Assembly: GCA_920105625.2 (NCBI GenBank)
Contig: OV050032.1
Location: 15,723,356-15,787,355, forward strand
Direction of reading: 5' to 3'
Length of the DNA stretch: 64,000 nt
Source of the DNA: Clusia tigrina
Lineage: Eukaryota; Arthropoda; Insecta; Diptera; Clusiidae
Below are positions 47,755-60,110 of this stretch, one piece after another (within the stretch, counting starts at the first letter, position 1; each line of letters opens with the position of its first letter). A program made the position numbers and the translations under genes. Below the pieces are notes generated by a model. That model made no database searches. It was not told where the DNA came from and saw nothing but the letters and a program-made list of their open reading frames with translations.

Positions 47755-48369
47755 GTGTGCAACTTCTCTGTCAATATAGTGCTCTCTATACGCCATGGAG
47801 TGCGGCCTTGGTTTAACAATAAAATAAAGACATTAATAGACTTACGTGACGCAGCATATAAACGATGGAAACGTTACAAGATACCTCTTTTTCACGAAAC
47901 ATATAGAAACTTTAGAAGACAGGTCATAAAGGAGGTTAGGATTGCTAAATATAAATATTATGAGGGTAAATTCTCTAATGCTGTAATTAGCAATCAGACG
48001 TGGAGACATATTCGCGGCATTGGCTTGGGGAAGAGCGGTGCACTTCCAAATATTGATTCTGATCTTAACGAGCTGAATCTGAGGTTTGTTAACCTCCCGA
48101 TCGAACCAGTGCATGGGAATAGTTATTTAGATTCTTGTAGTCTTGTGTCTTCTGAGTGTATGTTTGGTTTTGGTGGTGTAGAGGAGTCGGATGTGTTGGA
48201 GTGTTTTTTGAGTGTAAAGTCGAATGCTTGTGGTACTGATGAGATTCATTCCGTTTTTGCTAAGGCACTTCTTCCTGGGCTGCTTCCGGTCATTACCCAT
48301 ATTTTTAATACAACGATAATGATATCAACATTTCCAACATGTTGGAAGGTAACAAAAATTTTTGGTTGA
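47755..48369 (+). mobile_element. LINE ORF2 fragment: linker and start of reverse transcriptase
   Basis: The open frame of about 204 codons starts with the stretch that follows the endonuclease in jockey/CR1-type elements (RPWFNNKIKTLIDLRDAAYK, YRNFRRQVIKEVRIAKYKYY) and runs into the first reverse-transcriptase block (CGTDEIHSVFAKALLPGLLP, THIFNTTIMISTFPTCWKV). It then stops; the catalytic palm with its YADD-type motif is absent. The uninterrupted frame suggests a fairly young fragment. Both ends are truncated. Confidence 0.88.
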
Positions 48370-48803
48370 TTGATTGTTCTCTTCTGGAGACAGCAGTGGC
48401 TGCTTAAGGTTTTAGACAATGGAGGGGACTGCAGTTCCTAAACACTGTTGAATTGTTTAAAATGTTGATGAATGCCTACGATGAGTTATCGTGATCAAAT
48501 ACTCGAGAATACGAGTGATGCTAAGCACTGAAAGGTAGTCAAGAAATGATTGAAGGCTTGCCTCGTTCCGTACGATCCTCAATATCCTCAACACATGATA
48601 ACATGTTGAGGATATGTTGTGACCCTTTGTACTTCCGCGGAACCATAGCAATTAATTCTTATGACAACATAGACAAAATTAAGAAAAAGGCTTTACATAT
48701 ATTACCATATATATGTTTGAAGCCACACCGGAAGAGAGTATTTCGACCACTGGATTGGATGGCATAAGTGTGTCGATTGAATTCCGTTGATTAAACCAAT
48801 ATA
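48370..48803. other. No gene; short perfect hairpin
   Basis: Contains a 12-bp perfect inverted repeat (48582-48593 and 48604-48615). Whether any of it belongs to the LINE upstream is unclear. Confidence 0.4.
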
Positions 48804-48958
48804 TGTGACCTTCTCCGAGAGAAGGGACCTAGTGTGTCAAAAAATCGCATCTCCCAACTGAAGGTGTGTTCACAGTAATAATGCGTTATGAAACTTTAAA
48901 TGCGTTTTTCTCAAAACTTCATTTTCACACACTAGGTCCCTTTTCTCGGAGAGGGTCA
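48804..48958. mobile_element. Fold-back, MITE-like sequence
   Basis: GTGACCTTCTCCGAGAGAAG at 48804 pairs with CTTTTCTCGGAGAGGGTCAC ending at 48958. The arms are about 32 bp with two mismatches and may extend imperfectly inward. The spacer is about 91 bp with no open frame. It looks like a small non-autonomous inverted-repeat element, or a rearranged pair of ends. I see no clear target duplication. Confidence 0.6.
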
Positions 48959-48959
48959 C

Positions 48960-49900
48960 ACATGGGGCTCCATGAGAAGCAGCTTGGCGACAAGATAATG
49001 GTAAAATCCGGGGTGAGGCAATGCTGCATCCTATCTCCATTACTTTTAACACCGTTCTGGACGTTGTACTCACGAAAGCCACGAAGGATAAATGAGGCAT
49101 TCCATGGGGTTTAACGGAGAGACTCGAAGACTTAGCCTATGCTGATGACATTTGTCTTTTAAGCAACACCCATGCAGACATGAAGAAGAAGATAAAACTA
49201 GTTGCTGAAAACGCTACCAAAACATGTCTAAGAATAAACATTGGTAACACCACAGTCCTTCGTATTAATACCGTGTACAACCAGGATTTCTCCATCTACA
49301 ATAAACAACTGGAGAACATGGACCGTTTCTGCTATTTGGGCTGCATGCTTGACAAAAGTGGCGGCTCATCTGCTGACGCCACTAACCGATTAGCCAAGGG
49401 TAAACAAGCTTTTGGTGCTTTATCCCCAGTGTGGAGATCGAGTATCATTTCCAAACTAAAAATGTTCAACTCGAACGTTAAATCAGCCTTGCTATACGGT
49501 TGCGAGACCTGGAATGCGGCCACAAAAGATATACAAGCAGTGCAGGTCTTTATTAACAAATGCCTCCGCCAAACTTTTAAAATATTTTGGCCAAACACGA
49601 TCACAAACGCCCGGCTCTTTGTCAGAACAACTTCCCATCAAAAAGGAAATCCTGAAACGTAAATGGAGCTGGATTGGACATACGTTACGTAAACCACCTG
49701 ACGACATTGCCAGACGAGCCATAATGTGAAACCCTCAGGGCAGCAGATGCAGAGGCCGCCCTGCACACACCTGGAGAAGACAGATTGAAACGGAATTAGA
49801 GAACTCCCAGCTAAATTGGAATGAAATTAAAAGACGTGCGAATGATAGAGTAGTTTGGAATAATCTTGTAACGGCTCTTTGCTCCTTAATGGACTAATAG
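48960..49900 (+). mobile_element. RTE-like LINE 3' fragment (reverse transcriptase end)
   Basis: Translation in shifting frames gives QLGDKIMVKSGVRQCCILSP, then AYADDICLL (catalytic YADD), AENATKTCLRINIGNT, FCYLGCMLDKSGGSSADATN, FNSNVKSALLYGCETW, FINKCLRQTF, and finally KRKWSWIGHTLRKPPDDIAR and GRPAHTWRRQIETEL. This matches the palm, thumb and C-terminal region of RTE/Jam-type endonuclease-reverse transcriptases. Frameshifts near 49130 and 49620 and a stop at about 49727 inactivate it. The 5' end is truncated exactly at the fold-back sequence. No tail repeat was recognised. Confidence 0.88.
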
Positions 49901-52556
49901 GAATAAATATATAATATGGAGAATTGTCGAATTTTTTCGAATATTTGTTGGACACAGGTCTGGAAAAATAGTTGCTAGTAAAGAGCGATAATGGGGAGAA
50001 ACACAAGTTTGTATCCAGAGACAAATCGGTAAAAAGGCTTCAAATTTTTGGCATATGAAATCAATAGTTACCCGAATTTGGCAATACACGTATCTCTAAT
50101 GGTTTATTCCAGACGGGCTCATTCACTTTCTCACCACTCTCTCTTTCTGTCTGCTTCTCGAACGGCAGCTCTACTCATGTGCCCCAAAACATTGATGTGA
50201 ATTGAACGATGCATTGACCTGTTTAGCGTCAGTTGTGAAAATAAAAGTTCAAATAAGTTTTTTATTTATTGATCTTTTTTCTGGTTCGAGATAAATGTTA
50301 ATAAATCAAAATCATAAAAAAGCATCGAAAAATACTCGAATGCAAGGCACACCGAAATGAAATTGAAAGCTATTATTACTATTTTTGTGTTTTATTACGC
50401 TACGCTTGTAATTACAAAAGCCAACAACAGAGCCGAGCACTTTAATGGAGTGAGTGAGTGAGTGAGGTTGTTGGAGCGATAAAACTGTGTATGGACGCAA
50501 ATTGAAAAAAGCAACAACAGTACAGTAAAATATATATAATGAAAAGAAAATGTGGAAAAAATACAGCAGAAAAATGTGAAGCGATGATAAAAATGACCTA
50601 CAGGTAAATGCTAAATATGTAAATGCGTGATGGAAGACAGGGGGGTTGTGGTAAAAGCAAACAAACGCGCCCTGCACACAGCAAAGACACGACTGCGCTG
50701 GAGTTATGAGGAAGTGGAAAAAGCACAAATAAATTAAAAAATGAAAAAAAGAATTATGAAAAATGATATTCCAGCTGAAGAGGCGTAACAATCTGCTAAA
50801 TACACTCGCATACACACACACAATTATCCACCCACCCACACCGTCAGAGACCAAGACTCAAGTACAGAGTTAGAAGCATGAAGTGGACAGGCCAAGCCGC
50901 GAAGGCAGGGAGACAGCCGACAATTGCCACAATTGACCCTACTCAACTTGATTCAACTGCAATCCACTCCACTTCACTCTACTACAATCCCAGCCGAACG
51001 AAACCAAACCAAACCAAACCAATCCGTGCCACTCAGCGAGGCTGCAGTGTGGCGCTGGAAGCACCGCTTGTGACTCTTCGCCAGCAAACATTTGAACTTT
51101 CTCTCCTTGACTGTGGCTGTTGTTGTTGTTGTTGTTGTTGTTGTTGTCATGGTAAGATTTCAGTTCGGTTATGGAATTTTACACCAAACAATTTTTCTCA
51201 AATCTTCATATTTTCATGCTGCAGTGTGCCGGCCTGGGTGCCCGCCTGGGTGCCCGCCTGGTCATCTGCTCGTATACCCCTGTTCCGCCATCGTACCGAA
51301 ATTGTTTTTCTTAGAAATTTTTTTTTTTTTTTTTGTTTCTTTTTATAGGTACTACGTTTTGTTAGGTAGGGGAGTACTTTTGGGACGAGTTGGCGTTTAT
51401 TTATACGCCACCATAATTAACTTTCTTTGATACCTTTTGTTTCACTTTAAGTATTTAACTCTTAATCATTTTTCATGGTCTCCATAAACTTATAATTTTA
51501 TTATTTTTGTTTCACCTTCTTTTCGTTTGCGCTACATTTACCGCAAGAATTGTTGGCTGTCCGCCTAGCCACTGTGTCGCAGTGTGCGCGAGACCCACAT
51601 TTCTAAGCCTTTCGATTCGATTAGATTTCCGTCCGTATTCAAGCGGATAATTTCTGCTTGTCCGCCGCCATTAGTCGCCGTCATGAAGCCTTAATTGTGT
51701 TATTAGCAGATTCTTGCTGCAGATAAACCATCGCTGCTCCTCGCATACTCACAGCTAGATAGGAGTGGATGGGACAGGACAGGCTAAGCTGCCTGCAAAC
51801 TGATACTCGTTAATAATGGTGAAATCTTTTCTCACTCTCTCTGTCTCCAAAAAAAAAAGACTGCACAAAAAATCAATAAAAGCATGCCATAAAATACGAT
51901 GAGCGAATTAAGCCATAAAAATATTGAGAATCTTTTTTTGCCACTTCGTTTGTAGAAAATTGTGCGCGATCGCTGTGGCTATTTCCAAAACAGTGCTCGC
52001 GGCTTTCGGCTATGAACTTGTTTAAAGATTGCTATGGATGCCATTGCCACCACAGCGAACAGGAGAAACCCACAATTGCGCTACACTTTTATAGCAATTC
52101 AGCCAACAAGCGAGTTTGTATTGGAAAGAGGTCCGCAGTGGTGCAGGTCTGTGCCATGGAATACAAGGCAACATTTGCATACGTTCCAGCTAATGAACAA
52201 CTAAATTGGATTGTCCGCATCATTACCAGTTCTGGAGCGACCTCATCAATTCCTGGGCTTCTCTTACCGCTTGAACAGAGCCTTTCGTCTGTAGCAATTG
52301 AACAGAGCCAAGGCCACAACTATTTGTAAATTGTGTATTGGCGAGGTGAGAAGTTTTTTGAAATATTCTATTCTTCTGTCAAACGAATACCGGGACCGTT
52401 CAATAAACCACAAAAGGTTGGCTTAATAAGCAGACTTTATTTTGTGTCCTTTTCCACTTCTTCCGGTATGGCTTTCAGCTCCTGCTGTTGATTGTGGTTT
52501 TATGACTTCTTTGGAGTCTTCCACGTCTTCCACGAAACGTTGAATTCAATTTTTAT
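49901..52556. other. No gene seen
   Basis: (GTT)n at 51118-51147, a GCCTGGGTGCCC triplication near 51231-51262, a T run at 51316-51334, and (TCTC) patches. Open frames here have no domain. Confidence 0.45.
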
Positions 52557-52557
52557 A

Positions 52558-52684
52558 TCGTCCTTTGTATGCAGTTTACAATGTCGACCAAGCACCATAT
52601 TCACCTTATAAAAAATTGATGAATTCAATATTTATACGGTGCATAGGGGGCTTGCTCGACATTGTAAACTGCATACAAGGGGCG
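52558..52684. repeat. Inverted repeat with arms of about 48 bp
   Basis: TTGTATGCAGTTTACAATGT in the left arm is matched by its reverse complement in the right arm (ACATTGTAAACTGCATACAA). Imperfect pairing extends to about 48 bp each side of a roughly 30-bp AT-rich spacer. GAATTCAATWTTTATA also occurs twice as a direct repeat around the left arm. It may be the end of a fold-back element or a hairpin precursor. Confidence 0.75.
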
Positions 52685-54912
52685 ACACTTTTCAGACAAT
52701 TCGCCCCTCCGGAAATAATTTCGAGTTGATAGTGAAAGACAGCAGCCAACACAAATTTGACCTTCGAGGGACTTTGAATTGGTTTTTTTTTAGTTTTGTC
52801 TCCCGCGTAACAACGTTCAGAAACTTGTTAATTGCTTTGCTTACCAAAGCCATAAATCGTCCCATTATTATGCCTGCCCTGCATGTGAGGCCCTTTTGGG
52901 AACTTATTAGAAGCAGATGCACAACAGTCGGTCTTAAGTCTAAAATAACAATTAAAATTGGACAGCACCAGAACGGAGTCATCTCTCTTAAACTTGAGTG
53001 ACGATTTTCCATTATAATTTCCTACAATTTGCCGAAGACCGTTCGTTACGGGTCCAATTTTCAATCACTTCGCAACCAACTTTCAGTGCTTTACATCACT
53101 CGTTTTCTCGAGTATTCAATAAAAGTAACTCACTGTAGGTAATTGCATTCTTCAACATTCTTAAACCACTCATCACAAGAAGTTCACAATCTTTGGCAGC
53201 TCAAAGACTGTGAAGTTCTGTAAAGAAATTCCCTGTTGAAGATGTTTTTACATGTTGAACTATTTATACCGGTTTGACTGAACTCAAGATTCGTCATGTT
53301 GCCAGCTTTTTTCTCATATGCATTTTTCAAAAATCTGTAATCACACTGAAAAAATTGCTTTTTATATGATGCTTTGTACGATCACCAGCAAACCCTTTCT
53401 CTTTCTCTTTGGGGTGTTTGTGCAAGAGTACTTCAAGGGCTTTATCTTCAATGGATTTAAAAATCACTAAATGTCAGATATTATAAACGGAATAAGCTAA
53501 GATTAATCCGAAATAATGATGTTTGTCGCTTGTTTGGGATCTGAGCAAACTCGTTCGGCAAATATTTTTCTTACACAGAAAATGCTCGAAACTTTGCTAA
53601 CTGACAATAATCTTGCATATGTACATATTTGCCCTAAGCTTATAGTTTTCAACCACATTTCAGAGAATTGACGGAAGGATATCTCTATCTATCTATAGTG
53701 GGTAGGAATTGTATGCCATAATTTTGCTTGCAATAATTCCATTGGATGCTTTCGTATTCATATCCTAAGTACGAGATTGGAATTAAATATTCTTGGTTCA
53801 AATCGGAAAAAATGGATTGCAAGGGTTCCTCATTTACTAAACAATTCCAGCTATTTGTGCTCTTCAATATCAATATTTTTTCTGAAATTATCATCTGGCT
53901 ACACCTTACTTTGTATATTCTTTACATGAAACAAAAACGATGCGAAGAATGTGTCATTTCTACTGGGAACAATGCGGCTAATTGACTTTTACTGCTGGTT
54001 TTCTAACTAGAATCAAACGGCACACGTAGTTTTCGTGGCAGAATTCTTTCCATTGGAGCTGAGTGCGAAGAACCATTCACAACTTTTCATTGATCATTAC
54101 GATGCTCTGTTGCTCCCCTGCTAGTCTCTGGTGCGTACCATATGTGGGACATAACGTTTTATGTACGAACATTTGTTCCGCATTTTTCTTAAGTATTTTT
54201 GCTTAATTCTTTTTGGGTTTGTTTTTTGTTTTGTGGGCGTTACATTGGAGCCGACGCTATTCTTTCTTTGCTTGTTGCTTTGCATTATAATACAGAGTTC
54301 CACGCATTGTTGCCATGTGCGATGACTTGTGCCAATCATGTTGCTGCTGTTCTTGCTGATGTTGTTATTATTATTTTTCGTTTATTTTGGCATGCAAGTG
54401 ATAGGAGTGATTCGACATATTTTTGTAGCTTCGCTCTGTCCGTTGCTCTGTTGTTGCAGTTGTTTTGCCTATCGATTGCGTTTTGAATGCTTAAACAACG
54501 ATTAAAGCAAATTTTCCTAGTCATCACGATATGCATTTTCTTCCCTCTGGCATACTCGAACTTCTTGGTTTTTTCTCTTTTCTAATTGAATAACTCTGCT
54601 TTTAGATATCTGTAGAATATTTGCCTAGTGTGCTGGCTTAGCATTTGGCTTTGGAGTTTATAGTCGAGACTGTTATGGTAACCGTTTGATAAGTAGTTAA
54701 ATTTTGTGTATTTTTTAGTGCGAACGATACTGGCGCCTCTTTTCACAACGTCAGCAACACTCACAGCTTGAAAATGTGCCTACAAGTGTTGTAAGTGGTA
54801 CTTCTCTTAGGCTTGGGCTCCGCTCTGCGCTAAATTTTCGGTGTTTTCTCCACTTCCTGTCCTAATACAAATATTTAGGTGAAAAGTTGCCAATATTATT
54901 GTTATTATTACA
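52685..54912. other. No gene seen
   Basis: Open frames on both strands up to about 120 codons at 52640-53060 show no recognisable domain. The rest is AT-rich. Confidence 0.4.
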
Positions 54913-55528
54913 TCTCGCGACTTGTAAGCTTCTCATAAGGGAGACACTACTCCCTTATGAGCGCACTTGTATGCCAAATGTCGGTAGGCATTGTCGCAAT
55001 TTGTAAGCTTCTCATAAGGGGGAGCACTAATTAATTCTACCAATCAAATGAGGATCTGTGCCACTACCTGTGAAATCGCCAGGCAAACATGGCCGAGGCT
55101 AAATCTGCGTCTATCTAGGAATATCATTAGACTCAATAGACTACACATTAGGACTTTAATAGCCCTCACGGGACATTGTCTGATGGGAAATCATGCAGGG
55201 AGAATGGAAGTTTATACACATGATTTCTGCCGCAGCTGCAGGAACGAGGAGGAACTGTTAACGGTCCAGCATCTCTTCTGTACATGTCCAGCTTTTGCTA
55301 GAAATAGCGAGCGTTTACTTGGATCTCACTTCTTAACAAGTATAGGTGGTCTATGCCAGTCAGGTGTTAACAACCTTCTTCGCTTTGTAAAAGGTGGTTC
55401 AATCTGGAGGGGGAAGCGTAGCCATGCCTCGCATCCGCGGTTCACAACGGACCCAACTGGTGGTCTAAGTGACATCACTGGTTTATTGGTGATGCGGCTG
55501 CCCTATTTACCTACCTACCTACATCTAA
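54913..55528 (+). mobile_element. Second copy of the CTAC-tailed LINE 3' end
   Basis: This copy matches 35205-35810 closely. It keeps an open frame of about 162 codons from about 55048 covering CEIARQTWPRLNLRLSRNII, the knuckle FCRSCRNEEELLTVQHLFC and RFVKGG, where the copy at 34.6-35.8 kb is more broken. Just upstream are part of the internal duplication seen in that copy and a perfect 12-bp hairpin (54932-54961). The tail ends in a CTAC repeat. Confidence 0.92.
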
Positions 55529-55550
55529 CACCATAATTAATTATGACTGC

Positions 55551-55625
55551 AAGGGGTTGTGCAATGATTACTAGCTACTGAGGCTACCGACTCGAAGAGA
55601 AAATGATTTGCAGCATTTTGAAAGC
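55551..55625 (+). repeat. Lone diverged monomer of the 115-bp satellite
   Basis: Positions 55563-55609 match the satellite core at 43 of 47 bases, including CTAGCTAC and GACTCGAAGAGAAAA, with AAGGGG at 55551 in the corresponding place. It carries the GATTACT variant. It lies about 20 bp past the CTAC tail of the LINE copy. Confidence 0.88.
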
Positions 55626-57360
55626 ATGCCCTGAGCAGGATTCGAAGCTGCCAATAAATTCATGCATGAGGAAAATAATTCTGTATAAAATATAATTAAA
55701 TCTGTGAAGCGCGTTTGCTCTTAATCTTATTGAATGTCCCTGGTGCATCACATACCCCTAAAAATAGGCCGTACTCTCAAGTAGGGTGCTTACATCTAAT
55801 GAAGTAGTGTTGTGAAATTCAAATGGCATTACACAATATAAGCCTACTTTAAGGGAGCACGATTAACGTGTGTCACATCACACAAACGATCGCTTCGTTT
55901 TACAATTTGATAACGTCATTAAAACAAACAAAACATTGTACAAAATTGCAGTAATTGTTCCCTGCCTCTGACGCGTTTCTTCTCGCATTTCCCCCCAATT
56001 TTCTTAACATGAACAAAAAAAAAAAAACGCTTTTCTGGTTCAGTGGAGAACTAATCTCGACCAAATTAATTTGAAACTTTCCAGTTTTCCAAGTTTTCCA
56101 CTCTGCCCCCAAACGCAAAGCCACACAGCGAAATGGCGTACATAAAGCACGACACAGACGAAATAATAAATTCTTTTATTATTTGAATTAATTTGCAGTC
56201 GAAAAGAAAATCGCACAAATACGCGAAATGCTGAAATCCATAAAATTTTTGTTATCTTTGCTTTTCTACTATGAAACAACCCAAACTACAAACAACGAAA
56301 CGGGCCAACGTACAAACAGATAAACGAACAAGCAAACCAACCGTAATTGTGTGCTTGCTTGTCCTGTGGCTCTCTCTCTCCCTCTCTGTGTGTGTGTGGT
56401 GTGTGTCTGTCTGTTTGTTTGTTTGTTTGTTTGGTTGTGTGTCAATACGTTTGAACAGAAAGAAATAATTGCTTGTAAATGTTTATTTCTCATTTGCGAG
56501 TAATGCTCAAATTGACTTTAAGCACTTAAATGCGAAAATAAACAAATTTAGACAATTTTTTTCAGTCACACTCAGTCAGCGCCGCAATTTCGACGACTGT
56601 GACTACGACTGTGACTATGACTGTGACTATGATTGTGGCTATGACTCTGGCGAAGATGCTGAACTGCTGCCGCATACCTCGTTGCCAAAAACAGCGCCAC
56701 AAAACAAAAATGTAATACACGGAACGCCAAACGGCAAATGGTAAACGACAAAACTGTTTCGCTTTCTAAACTATAAAAATTTGCTGATCTCAGCTGTGCA
56801 AATTCGTGCTGTCAACCTAAATATTTCTTCAAATTTTGTTAAAACCGGGAGGAAAGTATTTTCAGACCGAATATCCCAGAGACAGGGAAAAGGGAAAGCA
56901 ACACTATCACCCAGCGTTAGCAGAAAGGAGCTGCCAAGCTGTAATCTATTGTACGCTACATTTTGGCGGAGGGTACATTACTTTTGTTGACTCATCTGGC
57001 ATCTCACATATACTCGAGCCTTAAATATCTAACAAGTGATGGAGGCGGAAATTAAGGCCTGACCAAATGATGGTCGTAGGAGCTATCTAAGTTGTGTCAG
57101 TAACCTGCCAGTTAACTATTCACTTTCTCCTTCCTAGCAGTGTATTTATTAAATTTTAATATATGTACCTAACGAAATCTATCATCTTCGATCTAGCTAG
57201 GTCGGCAGAACTATTCACAAAGCAATTCGAAGCTCGATATAGCTACGATTGCATTAGAAAACCTTCTAGACCGGTTGCTTCCCACTGGAAAGTAGTAATT
57301 CTAAATATACTCGTAGCAATATTTTGGGAACTGCCACAGAGCTCCTCTTCAAACATTCTA
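55626..57360. other. No gene; simple repeats
   Basis: A12 near 56016, CTCT/GTGT/TTTG tracts at 56370-56435, and GACTGT/GACTAT hexamers at about 56597-56640. Nothing coding recognised. Confidence 0.45.
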
Positions 57361-57970
57361 TACGAGGGGTACTATTTATATTTCGGGAATAATAACAAAC
57401 ATTCTTGAATGAAAATGGCTTTATTGTATTTCAAAATATTCCCCTTGATGATCAATTCCCTTTTGCATTCGTTCAAACCAGTTGTCATAGCAGTTTGTCG
57501 ATTCCTCTTGAGACACCTCCAAAACATGGTTTTTGAACGCTTCAACTGCTTCTTCGGTGCTCGTAAATCGTTGACCACGCAGTTTTCCTTTGATATTCGG
57601 GAACAAGAAGAAGTCATTGGGTGCCAAATCAGGCCTGTACGGAGGATGAGTCATCAATTCGATGTTTGACTGCTCAAAAATTCACCTGTTTGACGAGATG
57701 AGTGAGAGCTCGCATTGTCATGATGGAGAATGATTCGTCTTTGGCGGTTGGTTTTACGAATTTCTCCGAAGACTTCCGGCAAACAAATGGTCGTGTACCA
57801 CTCAGAATTGACCGTCCTACGTTGTTCAAGCGGAACAGTGGCCACATGACCCTTTCGGCCAAAGAAATAGGCGACCATTTGCTTCGTTGTGCTTCTTCCA
57901 CGAACAACTTTTGTTGGATTGAGCTCGTCCACACGGGCGATTGTGGTTTTGTTTCCGGCACATTTCTGAA
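57361..57970 (-). mobile_element. Mariner 3' half with one terminal inverted repeat
   Basis: The minus strand reads DELNPTKVVRGRSTTKQMVA, YFFGRKGHVATVPLEQRRTV, RRIILHHDNASSH (second catalytic Asp), then PPYRPDLAPNDFFLFP (third catalytic Asp, DD34D spacing plausible) and ends NWFERMQKGIDHQGEYFEIQ, stop. This is the C-terminal half of a mariner transposase. The frame shifts near 57655 and near 57930, so it is inactive. A terminus-like TACGAGGGGTAC, with TA as likely target, lies at 57361. The 5' part and the other terminal repeat are missing. Confidence 0.9.
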
Positions 57971-59984
57971 CACTGGATGGATACAGTGAAATTATATCTA
58001 GTTATAACTCTGGATGGTAAATTGCAGCGCAAGAAAAAGACGAAATCTATTGGAATTAAAGTCTTTGACAGAATTTCACGACTGTTCTTATGAGGAGCGA
58101 CCAAGATATGAGAGAGCGGAATGAAAGCGTTCTACACTCCATCGAAAGGAACATTTTTCCTACGTTTCTCTTTCATCAGATTGTGTTAACTGGAATATGG
58201 GAATGTGTATAATTAACAGGGCATTACGCTCCTATATTTTTGATCTCATCCCTTTACTTGTGAATTTTGAAAACTTTTTCTATGCTTTCTATCCGTCAGG
58301 ATTGTTCTTACGAGGAGACACCTAGGAGTATAGCGAAGGTATTTTTTGTATGTTTCTTTTCATCCAAGTCCGTTGACTTTAATTACACTACTCGCATTAA
58401 CTATTTCCTTTATTTGCTAGTATAACATATGCTGCTTCCTGCCATTCCCTCCCCGCTACAATTTTCTTTGTTCATTATTTGTCATCATCTGCTTCAAAAG
58501 AGTTATAGTTCGGGCTCTCATGTCACTAGATTTTAATTTTCTATTTATACTCTTCCGTTTTGTACAAGTTTCGTTCTCATCTGCCACCCGGTTTTATGTA
58601 TGAGTTTCTTATGCTGATATATTCTTTCGTGTTTTCTTTACATACTTCTTCTAGTCCTGTTCATTAGTAGCTTCAGATTCCATCGAGTGGCACGACTGAT
58701 TCCTACTTAATTTTCTGGTTCAGTTCCTTACTGATATTTTATTCTCAACTCCTTTACTCGTACGAGTATATTCTGCCACGAGCTCTTATTCTACTAGATC
58801 TCTGCTATCTCTTTGGATTCTCCAGGTTAACATGTGCTTCATTCTCCAACTCTTTACCAGCTTTGTAGTTTTTCCTCGTGACGTCCAAGCCGAGAGAATA
58901 TTTATATTGATATCGATTTATCAGTTATTATTATCACTCATACGCCACGTAACACCAATGCAGTTTGATCGAGAAACTTCTTCGAGTGCTCTTTCTGGTG
59001 ATTTTTCTATTGTGTTTTTTCTCCCTTTCTTCTTTATATACTTCCTTCTACTATACACGCTCAAACGCGTCTCATACTGCTGCGGCTATTTAGGGCATTG
59101 AATTGCCTGCTGCGGCCGTAAGTAAAACTCTTTCCGTATTTTGATTTGTGCACATTTTCATTCGCTTTGTGCGGTAATTAGATTTCGTTTCTTCTTATTT
59201 CCATTTATTTAATTTTTAAGTAATAACAATTAGCGCCGTCGGACGCTTGAGTTGCGGAGGCTTGCAGCAAGTGCTGCCGCTGCGAGGCAATCAGCCAAGC
59301 AAATTTCCACTGTCGCTGCAGCATTCTTATTCATTCTGGCCGCCCGTCAGTCATCTGTTCAGCCCATTATGACGCTGTCATCGCAACTGGTTGGCTGGAT
59401 GAGTGACTGGATGATGGACGGACGGACGGATGGGCGGACGGGCGAACGTTAGGTTGGTGTACTGTGTTGTTTGAAGTGTTGGAGTCAGGCGGGCTTGTCG
59501 CCTGATTCCAGGTGAGCCACGTTCAGCTGAGTGGGGTTGAGTGTCCCAAACGGCTAGTAGCTCAGCTGCGCTAAGCGGAGCTGGCTGATCACACAAAAGC
59601 CCGCTGCTCCCCACATTCACCAACCGTCCACGGGCATAATTAGTTGCACTTGTACTCAAAACCATACAAAACAGTTTGTAATTAATTTAATGGATTCTCG
59701 GCCGGTCCAACGGTGACCAGCCGACCGGCCAGCGGTGTAAAACGGTAATGTGGTGATTTACCTTTTCGGTTTTTCTTCTGTTTCCTCGTGATACCTTGTC
59801 TGCATGTTCGTTGTTGTGGTTGTTACCGGTTGTTGTTGTTGTTGTTGTTTTTGTTTTTATTTTTAATATCTTTCCACAAACCTTTTTTGCTGCTGGCTTC
59901 GTGTTGTTGTATCGTGGCTTCTGATTTCATTGGAATTCGGCATTCATCATAAACCAAATGTTGATTCTGCAACAACAACAAGGG

Positions 59985-60110
59985 CAGGAACCATACCAAC
60001 AACAACAACAACAACCACCACAACAACAACAACAACAACCACAGTAACAACAACCACAGTAACAACAACCACAGTAACAACAACCACAGTAACAACAACA
60101 ACAATAACAG
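59985..60110 (+). repeat. CAA-rich tract with 15-bp CAACCACAGTAACAA repeat
   Basis: (CAA)n with CCA interruptions, then about four copies of a 15-bp CAACCACAGTAACAA unit. The long poly-Thr and poly-Leu/Cys frames are artefacts. Confidence 0.93.

Noticed and set aside
50312..50854. Minus-strand open frame of 180 codons
   Set aside because: Long, but Phe/Leu/His-rich in T-rich DNA, with no domain, signal peptide logic or splice evidence that I can see; possible but unsupported.
52639..53064. Open frames on both strands beside the long hairpin
   Set aside because: I could not match them to a transposase or host protein; left as part of the hairpin finding only.
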